Shown here: in pieces, positions 25,330 to 34,674 of the stretch
How positions within the stretch are numbered: the first letter of the stretch is position 1
Layout of the letters: the number at the start of each line of letters is the position of its first letter
DNA from: Bradyrhizobium nivariense
GTDB taxonomy: Bacteria; Pseudomonadota; Alphaproteobacteria; Rhizobiales; Xanthobacteraceae
NCBI RefSeq assembly: GCF_029846715.1
Contig: NZ_JARVWW010000002.1
Location: 62,001-126,000, forward strand
Reading direction: 5' to 3'
Length of the DNA: 64,000 nucleotides
Translations under genes and position numbers: made by a program
Notes under the pieces: generated by a model
What the model was told of the DNA's origin: nothing
Database searches by the model: none
What the model saw: only the letters and a program-made list of their open reading frames with translations

Positions 25330-26588
25330 GGTACTGCCCGCGGCCGAAAGTTCTCGATCAGCCGCAGCAACACCCGCGCGCCGGCGTCGGCATCGGCGAG
25401 CTCCACATGCTCGTCCGGGTGATGGCTGATGCCGCCGCGGCAGCGGACGAAGATCATGCCGACGTCGGCAATGTCGATCATAGCCATGCCGTCATGCCCC
25501 GCCCCGCTCGGCAGCTCGAACACGGAAAAGCCTTCCGCTTTGATCGCCTGCGCGACCTGGTCCTTGAGCCACGGCGCGCAAGGCGCGGTGCGGTTCTCGT
25601 GAGTGACGTCGAGCTGAAGCGTCAGCTGCCGTTGCTTTGCGATGGCTTCGATCTGCCTGACGACGTCGGCGACCGCGCGCTTGCGGTGCATGTCGGTCGG
25701 CGCGCGCATATCGATGGTGAAGGACACCTCGCCCGGAATGACGTTGGTCGCGCCGGGCCTGGCCTGGATGTAACCGACGGTGCCGACCAGGCCGCCCTTG
25801 TCGGTACGGCAGAAATGCTCGATCGCGCCGATGCATTCGGCCGCTCCGGCGAGCGCATCGCGCCGGAGCCCCATCGGCACCGTGCCCGCGTGCCCCGCCA
25901 TGCCCGTCAGCCGCGCGGCAAGCCGTGTCGCGCCGGCAATCGCGGTGACCACACCGACGGGCAGGTTTTGGGCTTCCAGCACCGGCCCCTGCTCGATGTG
26001 CAGCTCGAGATAGGCAAGCAGCTCGCGCCGGGCCCGCGCGGCCGCGCCGATATGATCGGGGTCGAGTCCGAACTGCACGAGTGCATCGCGCATGGACACA
26101 CCATCGCGGTCGCGTGTGCTCAGGACGCTCTCGTCAAAGGTGCCGGCGACCGCGCGGCTGCCGAGCAAAGTCGAGGCAAAGCGCACTCCCTCCTCATCCG
26201 CAAAACCGACGATTTCGATCGCGAACGGCAGGCGCTTGCCACGGCGGTTGAGATCGGCGACGCAGGCGATCGCCGTGATCACGCCCAGCGGCCCGTCCCA
26301 TTTTCCGGCATCGCGCACGGTGTCGTAGTGCGAGCCAAGCATCAGGCAAGGCGCGCCCGGCCGCTCGCCTTCGTAGCGCCCGCAGACATTGCCGATCGCG
26401 TCGAGACGCACACTCATGCCGGCATCGCGCATCCAGCCGAGGATGAGGTCCGCGGCCTTGCGCAGCTCGCTGGTCAGATAGATGCGGGTAAGCTTGTCAC
26501 CTTGTTCCGAGATCGCGGCGAGCTCGTTGATCCCTCGCACGATCTCTTCGCCGAGCGATCCATTCTGAACGGCGTTACCAGCAGCCAT
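25326..26588 (-). CDS. allC: allantoate amidohydrolase / N-carbamoyl-L-amino acid hydrolase family
   Basis: 420 residues from the ATG at 26588. It is a dinuclear metallopeptidase-like M20 enzyme: metal ligands lie in GSHYDTV, DEEGVRF (Glu-Glu) and LHIEQGP, with the dimerisation domain between about residues 215 and 330. AllC-type proteins hydrolyse allantoate to ureidoglycine or ureidoglycolate with release of ammonia; N-carbamoyl-amino-acid hydrolases look very similar, so the substrate is assigned mainly from context (purine degradation genes). A sigma-54-like motif at 26646-26661 lies inside the longer frame that starts at 26672, which favours the start at 26588. Confidence 0.85.
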   Translation of the reverse strand: MAAGNAVQNGSLGEEIVRGINELAAISEQGDKLTRIYLTSELRKAADLILGWMRDAGMSVRLDAIGNVCGRYEGERPGAPCLMLGSHYDTVRDAGKWDGPLGVITAIACVADLNRRGKRLPFAIEIVGFADEEGVRFASTLLGSRAVAGTFDESVLSTRDRDGVSMRDALVQFGLDPDHIGAAARARRELLAYLELHIEQGPVLEAQNLPVGVVTAIAGATRLAARLTGMAGHAGTVPMGLRRDALAGAAECIGAIEHFCRTDKGGLVGTVGYIQARPGATNVIPGEVSFTIDMRAPTDMHRKRAVADVVRQIEAIAKQRQLTLQLDVTHENRTAPCAPWLKDQVAQAIKAEGFSVFELPSGAGHDGMAMIDIADVGMIFVRCRGGISHHPDEHVELADADAGARVLLRLIENFRPRAVP

Positions 26589-26645
26589 CTCGGCGAGCTT
26601 TCCATCTCTTGGGACCGCGGCAGCGGTGGTCCTGGCGGCAATCGA

Positions 26646-26661
26646 TACAATTTCGGTGCCA
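26646..26661 (-). promoter_or_regulatory. sigma-54-like promoter of allC
   Basis: On the minus strand TGGCAC-CGAAA-TTGTA matches the -24/-12 pattern with correct spacing; the only key mismatch is T for C in the -12 GC. It lies about 58 bp before the preferred allC start. Confidence 0.5.
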
Positions 26662-26906
26662 GCGAAAATCACGCTGCCGACACCGTTCCAATCGGCGCGT
26701 GGTTAGCATGAATGCGGGTCGCCGGCAGACCGCCCTGCCCACGTCATGCACATCTCCAAGCCGGTTAAGACTGCTTAACTCAATTGCATACAATCATAAA
26801 ATACTGCCTAGAATTTCATCTGCCGATTTCCTGATCAAGGACCCGAACACCTGGAATACTGATTTATTTTCAATATCTTAAATAGAAATGCCCTCTCGGT
26901 GATCTC

Positions 26907-26922
26907 TGGCACGAAGCTTGCG
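26907..26922 (+). promoter_or_regulatory. sigma-54 promoter of the first BMP-family ABC operon
   Basis: TGGCACG-AAGC-TTGCG is an almost perfect RpoN site, 72 bp before the ATG of the substrate-binding protein. An AT-rich stretch (about 26775-26885) lies upstream, suited to activator or IHF binding. No clear NtrC palindrome was found. Confidence 0.8.
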
Positions 26923-26994
26923 ACATCTATCCCGGGCTCCGCCAGACCGGCGCAGCGCGAGATTAGGCGGTTCGTCCGCCAAGGGGAGCAAGCA

Positions 26995-28107
26995 ATGGAT
27001 TTTGGCAGCATCTCACGACGTCATTTGTTGCAGGGCGGTGCGGCCCTCACCCTCGGCGCGGCGGCCGGCGCCCGCCCCGCCTTCGCGGCCGAGACGACCA
27101 TCGGCTTCATCTATGTCGGCTCGCGCGACGACTACGGCTACAACCAGGCGCATGCGCAGGGTGCGGCGGCATTGAAGAAGATTCCCGGCCTCAAGGTCGT
27201 GGAAGAAGAGAAGGTGCCGGAGACCGACGCGGTCGAGAAGACGATCGAGTCCATGATCAATCTCGACGGCGCCACCCTGCTCTTCCCGACCTCGTTCGGT
27301 TATTACAATCCGCATATGATCAAGATGGCCAACAAGTTCCCGAAGCTGCACTTCGAGCACTGCGGCGGCCTGTGGAGCGACAAGGACCCGAAGAACGCCG
27401 GCAGCTATTTCGGCTATATCGACGAGGCCCAGTACATCTCGGGCATCGTCGCCGCCTACACCTCCAAGAGCGGCAAGCTCGGCTTCGTCGCCGCGAAACC
27501 GATCCCGCAGGTGCTGCGCAACATCAACGCCTTCGCGCTCGGCGCCAGGCTCGCCAACCCCAAGGCCACCACGCAGGTCATCTTCACCGGCGACTGGTCG
27601 ATGCCGGTCAAGGAAGCCGAAGCCACCAACAGCCTGATCGACCAGGGCGTCGACGTGCTGACCTGCCATGTCGACGGTCCGAAGACCATGGTCGAGAACG
27701 CCGCGCGCCGCGGCGCCATGGTGTGCGGCTATCACGTCAACCAGTCGCCGCTCGCGCCGAAGGCGTATCTGACCGGCGCCGAATGGAATTGGGAAGCGCT
27801 CTATCCAAAATTCGTCAAGATGATCGCTGCCGGCGAGAATATCCCGAACTTCTATCGCGGCGGCCTCAAGGAAGAGATCGTCAAGACCTCGCCCTATGGC
27901 GAAGCGGTCTCCGCCGAAGCGCGCAAGCACGCCGACGACGTCAAGGCCAAGTTCTTGTCCGGTGACGGCTACGCCATCTTCAAGGGAGGGTTGGTCGACA
28001 ACAAGGGCAAGACTGTAATCGCGGCCGGCACCGATCGCGGCCAAAAGGATCCCGAGCTGGAGAAGATGGACTATCTCGTGGAGGGCGTGATCGGAGCGAC
28101 TTCGTGA
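26995..28107 (+). CDS. BMP-family ABC transporter substrate-binding protein (Tat-exported)
   Basis: 370 residues. The N-terminus has a twin-arginine motif (ISRRHLLQGG) and a signal cleaved after AFA (about residue 31). The mature protein belongs to the BMP/Med family (IGFIYVGSRDDYGYNQAHAQG; LLFPTSFGY; FEHCGG), whose members bind nucleosides or related purines. It starts an operon of six tightly spaced genes: binding protein, two permeases, cysteine hydrolase, ATPase and deaminase. GGGGAGC lies before the ATG. The substrate is probably a purine, pyrimidine or ureide-type compound. Confidence 0.92.
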   Translation: MDFGSISRRHLLQGGAALTLGAAAGARPAFAAETTIGFIYVGSRDDYGYNQAHAQGAAALKKIPGLKVVEEEKVPETDAVEKTIESMINLDGATLLFPTSFGYYNPHMIKMANKFPKLHFEHCGGLWSDKDPKNAGSYFGYIDEAQYISGIVAAYTSKSGKLGFVAAKPIPQVLRNINAFALGARLANPKATTQVIFTGDWSMPVKEAEATNSLIDQGVDVLTCHVDGPKTMVENAARRGAMVCGYHVNQSPLAPKAYLTGAEWNWEALYPKFVKMIAAGENIPNFYRGGLKEEIVKTSPYGEAVSAEARKHADDVKAKFLSGDGYAIFKGGLVDNKGKTVIAAGTDRGQKDPELEKMDYLVEGVIGATS

Positions 28108-29216
28108 CAGCGGAGACGGCGGATCCTACTGAAGCGGTCGGGACAGTTGCCCCGGCCGCCGATCCGGGATTCCTCCAACGTCACGGCGGAGCGATCGAAT
28201 ATGTCCTGATCCCGGGCGCGGCGCTGGCCGGCGCGCTCGTGGTCTTCGGCATCTTCGTCGCGATGTTCGGCAAGAACCCGCTCGACCTCTATTTCTACAT
28301 GTACTACGGCGCCTTCGGCACCTGGTTCTCCTGGCAGAACACGTTGACGCGTGCAGCGCCGCTGATCCTCACCGCGCTCTGCACCGCGCTGCCCGCGCAG
28401 CTCGGCATGGTCATCATTGGCGGCGAAGGCGCACTCCTGATCGGCGCGCTGTCGGCAACCAGCGCCGCGCTGGTGCTCCAGGGCATGCCGCCGCTCATCG
28501 TGCAGATCGCCATGGTCGTTGCCGGCGTGATGGGCGGCGGCCTGTGGGTCATGCTCTCGGGCGCGCTACGCCAGTACCGCGGCGTCAACGAGACGATATC
28601 GAGCCTGCTGCTCGTCTACATCGCGCTCGCGGTCCTCAACCATCTCGTCGAAGGCGCAATGCGCGACCCCGCCAGCCTCAACAAGCCGTCGACCCGCGAG
28701 ATCGGTGCCGCCAACATGATCGGCTCCATTCCCGGCACCGACGTGCATTGGGGCCTCGTGTTCGGCCTGATCGCCGCGATCGCCGCCTACATCCTGATCT
28801 ATCACACCGTGTTCGGCTTCGCCGCGCGCGTTGCCGGCGGCAACATCCGCGCTGCGAAGATCGTCGGCCTCGGCGTCAGCAAGCTGATCCTGACCATCTG
28901 CTTCCTCGCCGGCGGCGCTGCGGGCCTTGCCGGCGTGGTCGAGGTCGCCGCCGTGCAGGGACGCGCCAACGCCAATCTCGCCGCGGGCTACGGCTTCACC
29001 GGGATTCTCGTCGCCTTCCTGGCGCGGCAAAATCCGCTCGCGATCGTCCCCGTCGCGATCCTGCTTGGTGGCATCAGCGCCAGCGGCGGCCTGTTGCAGC
29101 GCCGACTTGGCCTGCCCGACGCGTCCGTGCTGGTGCTCCAGGGCATCATCTTCGTCTTCGTGCTGGCCAGCGATGCGCTCTACGGCCGCATCGGGTTTCT
29201 GAAGGGAAAGGCCTGA
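28104..29216 (+). CDS. ABC transporter permease (BMP system 1)
   Basis: 370 residues from a GTG at 28104 that overlaps the binding-protein stop by 4 bases (GTGA). About 8-10 membrane helices follow a 30-residue cytosolic lead. The family pattern FGKNPLDLYFYMYYGAFG, GEGALLIGAL and GLAGVVEVAAVQGR matches the YufP/BmpB-type permeases of nucleoside importers (branched-chain amino-acid permease superfamily). It pairs with the next permease. Confidence 0.92.
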   Translation: MTAETADPTEAVGTVAPAADPGFLQRHGGAIEYVLIPGAALAGALVVFGIFVAMFGKNPLDLYFYMYYGAFGTWFSWQNTLTRAAPLILTALCTALPAQLGMVIIGGEGALLIGALSATSAALVLQGMPPLIVQIAMVVAGVMGGGLWVMLSGALRQYRGVNETISSLLLVYIALAVLNHLVEGAMRDPASLNKPSTREIGAANMIGSIPGTDVHWGLVFGLIAAIAAYILIYHTVFGFAARVAGGNIRAAKIVGLGVSKLILTICFLAGGAAGLAGVVEVAAVQGRANANLAAGYGFTGILVAFLARQNPLAIVPVAILLGGISASGGLLQRRLGLPDASVLVLQGIIFVFVLASDALYGRIGFLKGKA

Positions 29217-29217
29217 G

Positions 29218-30144
29218 ATGGCAGACGGCTCGATCGGACTCTGGACCGTCCCGCTCGCCGTGCTCGGCGGCGCCATTCGCGTCTCGACGCCGTTCCTGTT
29301 CGTGAGCCTGGGCGAATGCATCACCGAGCGCTCCGGTCGCATCAATCTTGGCCTCGAAGGCACGCTGGTGATGGGCGCCATGAGCGCCTACGGCATCTCC
29401 TATCTCACGGGATCACCGTGGTTAGGTGTGCTCGCCGCCGGCATCACCGGCGCGCTCCTGGGAGCGCTCCATGCCGGCATCTGTTCGCTGCCGCGCGTCA
29501 ACGACATTGCCGTCGGCATCGCCTTGATGCTGTTCGGCACCGGGCTCGCCTTCTATCTCGGCAAGCCGCTGATCGAACCGACCGCGCCGCGGCTGCCCGC
29601 GATCGATTTCGGCTGGTGGAGCGATATCCCGCAGCTTCGCGCGGCGCTCCGCATCAATGTAATGTTCCTGATCGGCGTGGCGCTGGCCCCGATCCTGTAC
29701 TGGGCCTTCCGCACCACGCGCTGGGGTCTGTTGATCCGCACCGCCGGCGAAAGCTCGGATGCCGCACGTGCCATGGGCTACTCGGTGCTGCTGATCCGCC
29801 TGCGCGCGACCATGGTCGGGGGTTTCCTCGCCGGCATCGGCGGCTCCTTCCTGTCGCTGTTCTATCCCGGAAGCTGGAACGAGGGTCTGTCCTCCGGCCA
29901 AGGCATCACGGCGGTGGCACTCGTGATCTTCGCGCGCTGGGATCCCTTGCTGTGCCTCTGGGCCTCGCTCGCCTTCGGCGGCGCCGCTGCGCTGGGCCCG
30001 GCGCTGCAATCGGTCGGCGTCACCTCCGGCTATCACCTCTTCAACGCCGCACCCTACATCCTGACGCTGGCGATCATGATCATCACCTGCTCGCCGAAGC
30101 GAACGCTGACCGGAGCCCCGGCCGAATTGTCGATCACCCGCTAG
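29218..30144 (+). CDS. ABC transporter permease (BMP system 1, second subunit)
   Basis: 308 residues, about 8-9 membrane helices. It has the YufQ-type pattern [20 protein letters not shown] near the N-terminus and the coupling-loop region [16 protein letters not shown] near residue 180. It begins one base after the first permease's stop codon, so translation is coupled. It forms the membrane channel with the preceding gene's product. Confidence 0.92.
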   Translation: MADGSIGLWTVPLAVLGGAIRVSTPFLFVSLGECITERSGRINLGLEGTLVMGAMSAYGISYLTGSPWLGVLAAGITGALLGALHAGICSLPRVNDIAVGIALMLFGTGLAFYLGKPLIEPTAPRLPAIDFGWWSDIPQLRAALRINVMFLIGVALAPILYWAFRTTRWGLLIRTAGESSDAARAMGYSVLLIRLRATMVGGFLAGIGGSFLSLFYPGSWNEGLSSGQGITAVALVIFARWDPLLCLWASLAFGGAAALGPALQSVGVTSGYHLFNAAPYILTLAIMIITCSPKRTLTGAPAELSITR

Positions 30145-30155
30145 GAAGCGAAATC

Positions 30156-30839
30156 ATGTCCGAGCGCACCATCAAGTCCGAGCCCTATGCCTGGCCGTAC
30201 AACGGCGATCTGCGCCCCGAGAACACCGCGCTCATCATCATCGACATGCAGACCGATTTCTGCGGCGTCGGCGGCTATGTCGACAAGATGGGCTATGATC
30301 TCTCGCTGACGCGGGCGCCGATCGAGCCGATCAAGAAACTGCTCGCGGCAATGAGGAGCCAGGGCTTCCACATCATCCATACCCGCGAAGGCCACCGCCC
30401 CGATCTCTCGGATTTGCCCGCCAACAAGCGCTGGCGCTCGCGGCAGATCGGCGCCGGCATCGGCGACCCCGGCCCCTGCGGCCGCATCCTGGTGCGCGGC
30501 GAGCCCGGGTGGGACATCATTCCGGAACTGGCGCCGCTGCCCGGCGAACCCATCATCGACAAGCCCGGCAAGGGCTCGTTCTGCGCCACCGATCTGGAGC
30601 TGATCCTGCGTGTGCGCGGCATCGAGAACATCGTGCTCACCGGGATCACCACCGACGTCTGCGTTCACACCACCATGCGCGAGGCCAACGACCGCGGCTT
30701 CGAATGCGTGCTGTTGCATGACTGCTGCGGTGCCACCGACAAGAGCAACCACGACCACGCGCTGAAGATGATCAAGATGCAGGGTGGCGTGTTCGGCGCG
30801 GTCTCGACCTCCGACGCGTTCATCGGAGCGATTTCGTGA
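30156..30839 (+). CDS. biuH: isochorismatase-family cysteine hydrolase, biuret-hydrolase-like
   Basis: 227 residues from the ATG at 30156. The catalytic triad of the family is visible: Asp in IIIDMQTDF (near residue 29), Lys in [10 protein letters not shown] (near 135) and Cys in [17 protein letters not shown] (near 168). The overall sequence (YPWPYNG-like start, [20 protein letters not shown]) is as I recall it from rhizobial biuret hydrolase BiuH of the cyanuric-acid pathway, which makes allophanate and ammonia. It sits inside the ABC transporter operon, between the permease and ATPase genes, with a 4-base overlap to the ATPase. A ureide other than biuret, such as a pyrimidine-derived ureidoacrylate-type compound, remains possible. 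Confidence 0.8.
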   Translation: MSERTIKSEPYAWPYNGDLRPENTALIIIDMQTDFCGVGGYVDKMGYDLSLTRAPIEPIKKLLAAMRSQGFHIIHTREGHRPDLSDLPANKRWRSRQIGAGIGDPGPCGRILVRGEPGWDIIPELAPLPGEPIIDKPGKGSFCATDLELILRVRGIENIVLTGITTDVCVHTTMREANDRGFECVLLHDCCGATDKSNHDHALKMIKMQGGVFGAVSTSDAFIGAIS

Positions 30840-32368
30840 TCATCGGCGAAACACCACCGCCATCGGGCGCCTTCGGCGTCGATGCCGTTGCCATGACCAT
30901 GCGCTTTGGCGATTTCCTGGCGCTGGACAATGTCGGGCTCAAAGTGCGGCCGGGTTCGTTCCATGCGCTGCTCGGCGAGAACGGCGCCGGCAAGTCGACC
31001 CTCGTCAAATGCATCATGGGTTACTATCACGCCACCGAGGGCGACATCCTCGTCGGGGGGCGCGAGCAGGCGATCGGCAATCCGAAGGACGCCCACGCGC
31101 TCGGCCTCGGCATGGTCTACCAGCATTTCACGCTGGTACCCGCGATGACGGTCGCCGAAAATCTGGTGCTGGCGCGCGATGACGTGCCGGCCATGGTGAA
31201 CTGGCCGAAAGAGATGAAGGAGCTCGAGGCCTTTCTCGCGCGCATGCCGTTCAAGGTCCCGCTCGGCGCAAAGGTTTCCGACATCTCCGCGGGCGAGCGC
31301 CAGAAATGCGAGATCCTGAAGCAGCTCTACCTGAAGCGCCGCTTCCTGATCCTGGACGAGCCGACTTCGGTGCTGACGCCGGCGGAAGCCGACGAAGTGC
31401 TCGGCATGCTCCGCGACATGGTCGTCAGGGGCGAACTGACCATTTTGATGATCACGCACAAGTTCCGCGAGGTCATGGCCTTCGCCGACGACGTCACGAT
31501 CCTGCGCCGCGGCAAGCTCGCCGGAGCGGGCCAGGTTTCCGAGCTGACGCCGGACGCGATGGCGCGCACCATGATCGGCGCCGAAGAGCTGACGGTACAA
31601 CCGCCGCGCACCGGTGAGGCCGGCAAGGCGAGGCTGGAGCTGGCGAAGGTGCGCGCCCTCGACGACGCCGGCGCCATCGCCGTGCATGATGTCTCGCTCA
31701 CGGTCCGCGCCGGCGAGATCGTCGGCATCGCCGGCGTCTCCGGCAACGGCCAGCGCCAGCTCGTCGAGGTGCTGGCCGGCCAGCGTGAGGCCGAGAGCGG
31801 CGAGATCCGCGTCGCCGGCGATCCCTATCACGCCAGCCGCGAGGAGATGCGTCGCCACAAGATGTCGCTCCTGCCGGAGGAGCCGCTGAAGAATGCCTGC
31901 GTCGGCGGCATGAGCGTTGCTGACAACATCGCCTTTCGCGAATTCGATCGCGCGCCCTTTGCAAGCCTCGGCTGGTGGCTCAACCGCGGCGCCTTCCGCG
32001 TCGACGCCAGGAAGAAGATCGCCCAGTACAGGATCAAGACCCGCACGCCCGACACGCCGATCTCGGCGCTGTCGGGTGGCAACGTCCAGCGCGCCGTGCT
32101 GGCCCGCGAGCTCGGCGGCGACGTCGAGGTGCTGATCGCCGCGAATCCCTGCTTCGGGCTCGATTTCGCGGCGGTGGCGCAAATCCATGCCGAGATCATG
32201 GCCGCGCGCAACCGCGGCGCCGCGGTGCTGCTGGTCAGCGAGGATCTCGACGAACTGCTTGAACTTTCCGATCGGCTGGTGGTGATGTTCCACGGCGAAT
32301 TCGTGTATGAAGCACGGACCAGCGAAGCCGACCTCACCGTGGTCGGCCGGCATATGGCGGGGCATTGA
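30836..32368 (+). CDS. ABC transporter ATP-binding protein (BMP system 1), two ABC domains
   Basis: 510 residues from a GTG at 30836 overlapping the hydrolase stop. The first ABC domain has Walker [10 protein letters not shown] (near residue 45), the variant signature ISAGERQ and Walker [12 protein letters not shown]. The second domain is degenerate in the usual way (VSGNGQRQ in place of Walker A, signature LSGGNVQ, then [12 protein letters not shown]). This is the architecture of nucleoside and sugar importers. It energises the two permeases of this operon. Confidence 0.93.
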   Translation: MIIGETPPPSGAFGVDAVAMTMRFGDFLALDNVGLKVRPGSFHALLGENGAGKSTLVKCIMGYYHATEGDILVGGREQAIGNPKDAHALGLGMVYQHFTLVPAMTVAENLVLARDDVPAMVNWPKEMKELEAFLARMPFKVPLGAKVSDISAGERQKCEILKQLYLKRRFLILDEPTSVLTPAEADEVLGMLRDMVVRGELTILMITHKFREVMAFADDVTILRRGKLAGAGQVSELTPDAMARTMIGAEELTVQPPRTGEAGKARLELAKVRALDDAGAIAVHDVSLTVRAGEIVGIAGVSGNGQRQLVEVLAGQREAESGEIRVAGDPYHASREEMRRHKMSLLPEEPLKNACVGGMSVADNIAFREFDRAPFASLGWWLNRGAFRVDARKKIAQYRIKTRTPDTPISALSGGNVQRAVLARELGGDVEVLIAANPCFGLDFAAVAQIHAEIMAARNRGAAVLLVSEDLDELLELSDRLVVMFHGEFVYEARTSEADLTVVGRHMAGH

Positions 32369-32381
32369 CCAGGGAAGAGCG

Positions 32382-32867
32382 ATGAGTGGCGAATCCGAGC
32401 GCGACGAGCACTTCCTCCGTCTGTCGTTCGTGGTCGCCCGCCGTTCCCTCACCCATGGCAACCATCCCTTCGGCTGCATCGTTGTCGATGCCGAAGGCAA
32501 GGTCCTGATCGAGGCCGAGAACGGCTACATGCCGGATCATGACGGCACCGCGCATGCCGAGCGTCTCGCGGCGACGCAGGCCTGCCGCACGCTCAGCCGC
32601 GAGGTGCTGGCGACGGCCACGCTCTATTCCTCCGCCGAGCCCTGCGCCATGTGCGCCGGTGCGATCTACTGGGCCGGCATCGGCCGTGTCGTCTATGGCC
32701 TCAGCGAGCACCGCCTGCGCGGCATCACCGGCGATCATCCGGAGAACCCCACGCTCGACCTGCCCTGCCGCGAGGTCTTTGCCAGCGGGCAGCGGCCGAC
32801 GGAGGTTGTGGGGCCGCTACTCGAAGACGAGGCCGAAGCGCTGCACGACGGCGTGTGGACGAAGTAG
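32382..32867 (+). CDS. nucleobase/nucleoside deaminase (guanine/cytosine deaminase type)
   Basis: 161 residues from the ATG at 32382, with AGGGAAGAGC before it. The zinc and catalytic residues of the cytidine-deaminase-like fold are visible: HAE (His and the proton-shuttling Glu, near residues 51-53) and PCAMCAGA (two Cys, near 85). It resembles guanine deaminases and tRNA-adenosine deaminases of the small type; context in a nucleobase importer operon favours a free base such as guanine. It is the last gene of the operon, 13 bp after the ATPase. Confidence 0.87.
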   Translation: MSGESERDEHFLRLSFVVARRSLTHGNHPFGCIVVDAEGKVLIEAENGYMPDHDGTAHAERLAATQACRTLSREVLATATLYSSAEPCAMCAGAIYWAGIGRVVYGLSEHRLRGITGDHPENPTLDLPCREVFASGQRPTEVVGPLLEDEAEALHDGVWTK

Positions 32868-32940
32868 GCGGCGCCGAGCAGGCCTCGCCCCGCGCTCGCC
32901 GAAGGGCCGCCTGACGGCACCGGCCCATCCCACAAACGAA

Positions 32941-32973
32941 GATGACGCCGCGGAGGTTTGACGCGGCGTCATC
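32941..32973. terminator. 12-bp hairpin terminator between convergent genes
   Basis: GATGACGCCGCG (32941-32952) pairs perfectly with CGCGGCGTCATC (32962-32973) around a 9-base loop. It is followed by TCGTT. It ends the first ABC operon and faces the barrel-protein gene that ends at 33000, so it may work in both directions. Confidence 0.7.
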
Positions 32974-32999
32974 TCGTTCACCCGAAGAGTGTCAGGTGG

Positions 33000-34109
33000 T
33001 TAGAACTTCACAGTGATACCGGAGTAGAGCGAGGACTCGGTGCAGGACCCGGTGCTCACCTTCGCGCCACCGGACAAGGTGGTGCAGGCCACGGCGTTGT
33101 TGTGATCGAGGCCGAACTTGTTCTGCCAGTAGCGGTAGGCGACCCAGACATCCACGAAGTGCGAGTACTTCTCACCCCAGACCGCCTTCGAGGCATCGAG
33201 GGTCAGGCGGATCGGCTCCGAGTTGAACTCGACCTTGGTGGGATAGACGCCGTTGGCGACGCTGGCGGGAAGCGGCTCGGTGTCCGTTCCCTTCTTGCCG
33301 TACCAGCCGGCACGGCCGCTGATCGAGAAGTACTGCATGTTCGGCGGCAGGAAGCCGAGGTCCATATAATAGTTGGTCTCGACCGCCCAGGTTGGCTTGA
33401 ACGACGTGTTGCCGTCGGCAATACACGGGGCGGACCAACCGGCGCCGCACTGCGAGAAGGAGTTGTGGTTGGCGAACTCCCAGTACACCAGCGGCGCTAC
33501 GTTGAAGTAGCCCTTGTAGGGAAGGTCGAAGGCGAACTGCAGACCGGCGACGACGTCGCGCTTGGCGGCGCCGAAATACCGGTTCTCCGTGTTGGCATCC
33601 ATGCCAACCTCGAACGAGATGTTATGCAGCGGGCCCTGAGTGAAGGCCTTGGTGTTGAAGATCTCGTTCCAGCCGAAGGTCGAGCGGAAAAGGCCATAGA
33701 TTTCTGTCGCGCCGGCACAGCTCGCGGGCGTCGCTGCGAAGCCTGCAGCCGGCGACACGATCACGCCTGTGGCGGTACACGGGCCTGCCGGATCGTTGTG
33801 GTCCGACTTGAACATCGAGATGGTGAAGAAGTTGGTGCCGTAAGCCCAGGCATCGAAATGGGTGAAGGAGTAGACCTGCTTCGTCGTCTTGGCGTTGATC
33901 ACGCCGTTGGTGTTGGTGAACGCACCGGGCTGCGAGGCATTGAAAATGTAGGAGAAGGTGACGCGGTCGTCGATCACCAGGAAGAACGGGAGGTCCGCCG
34001 CCTTCTTGGCAGCCTTGACCGGCAGATCCGCCGCCTGAGCCAGGCCACCGGTAGCGAGCGTAGCAAGTGACAGCGCCCCAGCTGCAATTGCCTTCATACG
34101 AAACGACAT
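33000..34109 (-). CDS. outer-membrane beta-barrel, Tsx-like nucleoside channel candidate
   Basis: 369 residues from the ATG at 34109. A signal peptide ends after AQA (about residue 26). The mature part has alternating strands, aromatic girdles and the terminal SLYSGITVKF with a C-terminal Phe, as outer-membrane barrels need. Segments such as GWNEIFNT, the YWEFANHN region and WVAYRYWQNKFGLDHN suggest the Tsx nucleoside-channel group. Placement between two BMP-family importers supports nucleoside or nucleobase passage across the outer membrane. The Tsx assignment is inference; a general porin is the alternative. Confidence 0.7.
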   Translation of the reverse strand: MSFRMKAIAAGALSLATLATGGLAQAADLPVKAAKKAADLPFFLVIDDRVTFSYIFNASQPGAFTNTNGVINAKTTKQVYSFTHFDAWAYGTNFFTISMFKSDHNDPAGPCTATGVIVSPAAGFAATPASCAGATEIYGLFRSTFGWNEIFNTKAFTQGPLHNISFEVGMDANTENRYFGAAKRDVVAGLQFAFDLPYKGYFNVAPLVYWEFANHNSFSQCGAGWSAPCIADGNTSFKPTWAVETNYYMDLGFLPPNMQYFSISGRAGWYGKKGTDTEPLPASVANGVYPTKVEFNSEPIRLTLDASKAVWGEKYSHFVDVWVAYRYWQNKFGLDHNNAVACTTLSGGAKVSTGSCTESSLYSGITVKF

Positions 34110-34674
34110 CCTGAATACCCCCAAGTTTGGACACGTAAAAATGAACGTCCCTTGGGTGCGACACTTGCGCTGATCTCCCGGAGTGAGAAGCCTCAACTTG
34201 TTTCAAGGCATGCCGCTTGTTTGCGCAGGAAGCGGCGTTTCACCCTTGGGATTTGGAAGTTTTTGCGCGCTACGCTCACCGCGACGCGGTCGGGGGAGAG
34301 CGGCCATTGCCGGATATTCCCGTTTGATTTCGCTCGCCTTTCCATGTCGAACGGACGAGGCTGACACGATGGGCGGGAGCTATTGTCGCGTTGTTCGCAA
34401 ATGCATACGCGTGATGGCGCTCCTCTGCTCAACTTCACGTCAAGCCTGCATAGCGGGTTCCGAATTGGCTTGAACCGTCACAAATTTGCAACAGGCGTCA
34501 CACGCAAGCCGAGACTGCAAAGGCTGTTCGGAAAGCATTTGAGGACGATCGTCGCCGGGCGCGAGCCGCGACTCGCCGACACCACCTGCCTGCCGAAGCG
34601 TTGAGCAAGGGATGACGCTTTTTCACACCTTACGCAGCGGTTCAAACTAGCCCACTATTGAGGCACTTCTCCCC
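34110..34674. other. 565-bp intergenic region between barrel gene and second ABC operon
   Basis: This holds the divergent promoters of the barrel gene and the second transporter. Several short frames exist but none reads as protein. No sigma-54 site, repeat or RNA gene was recognised. Confidence 0.4.

Noticed and set aside
34183..34604. Short + strand frames in the gap before the second ABC operon
   Set aside because: They overlap each other, have no ribosome sites and include many Cys and Arg residues typical of non-coding translation.
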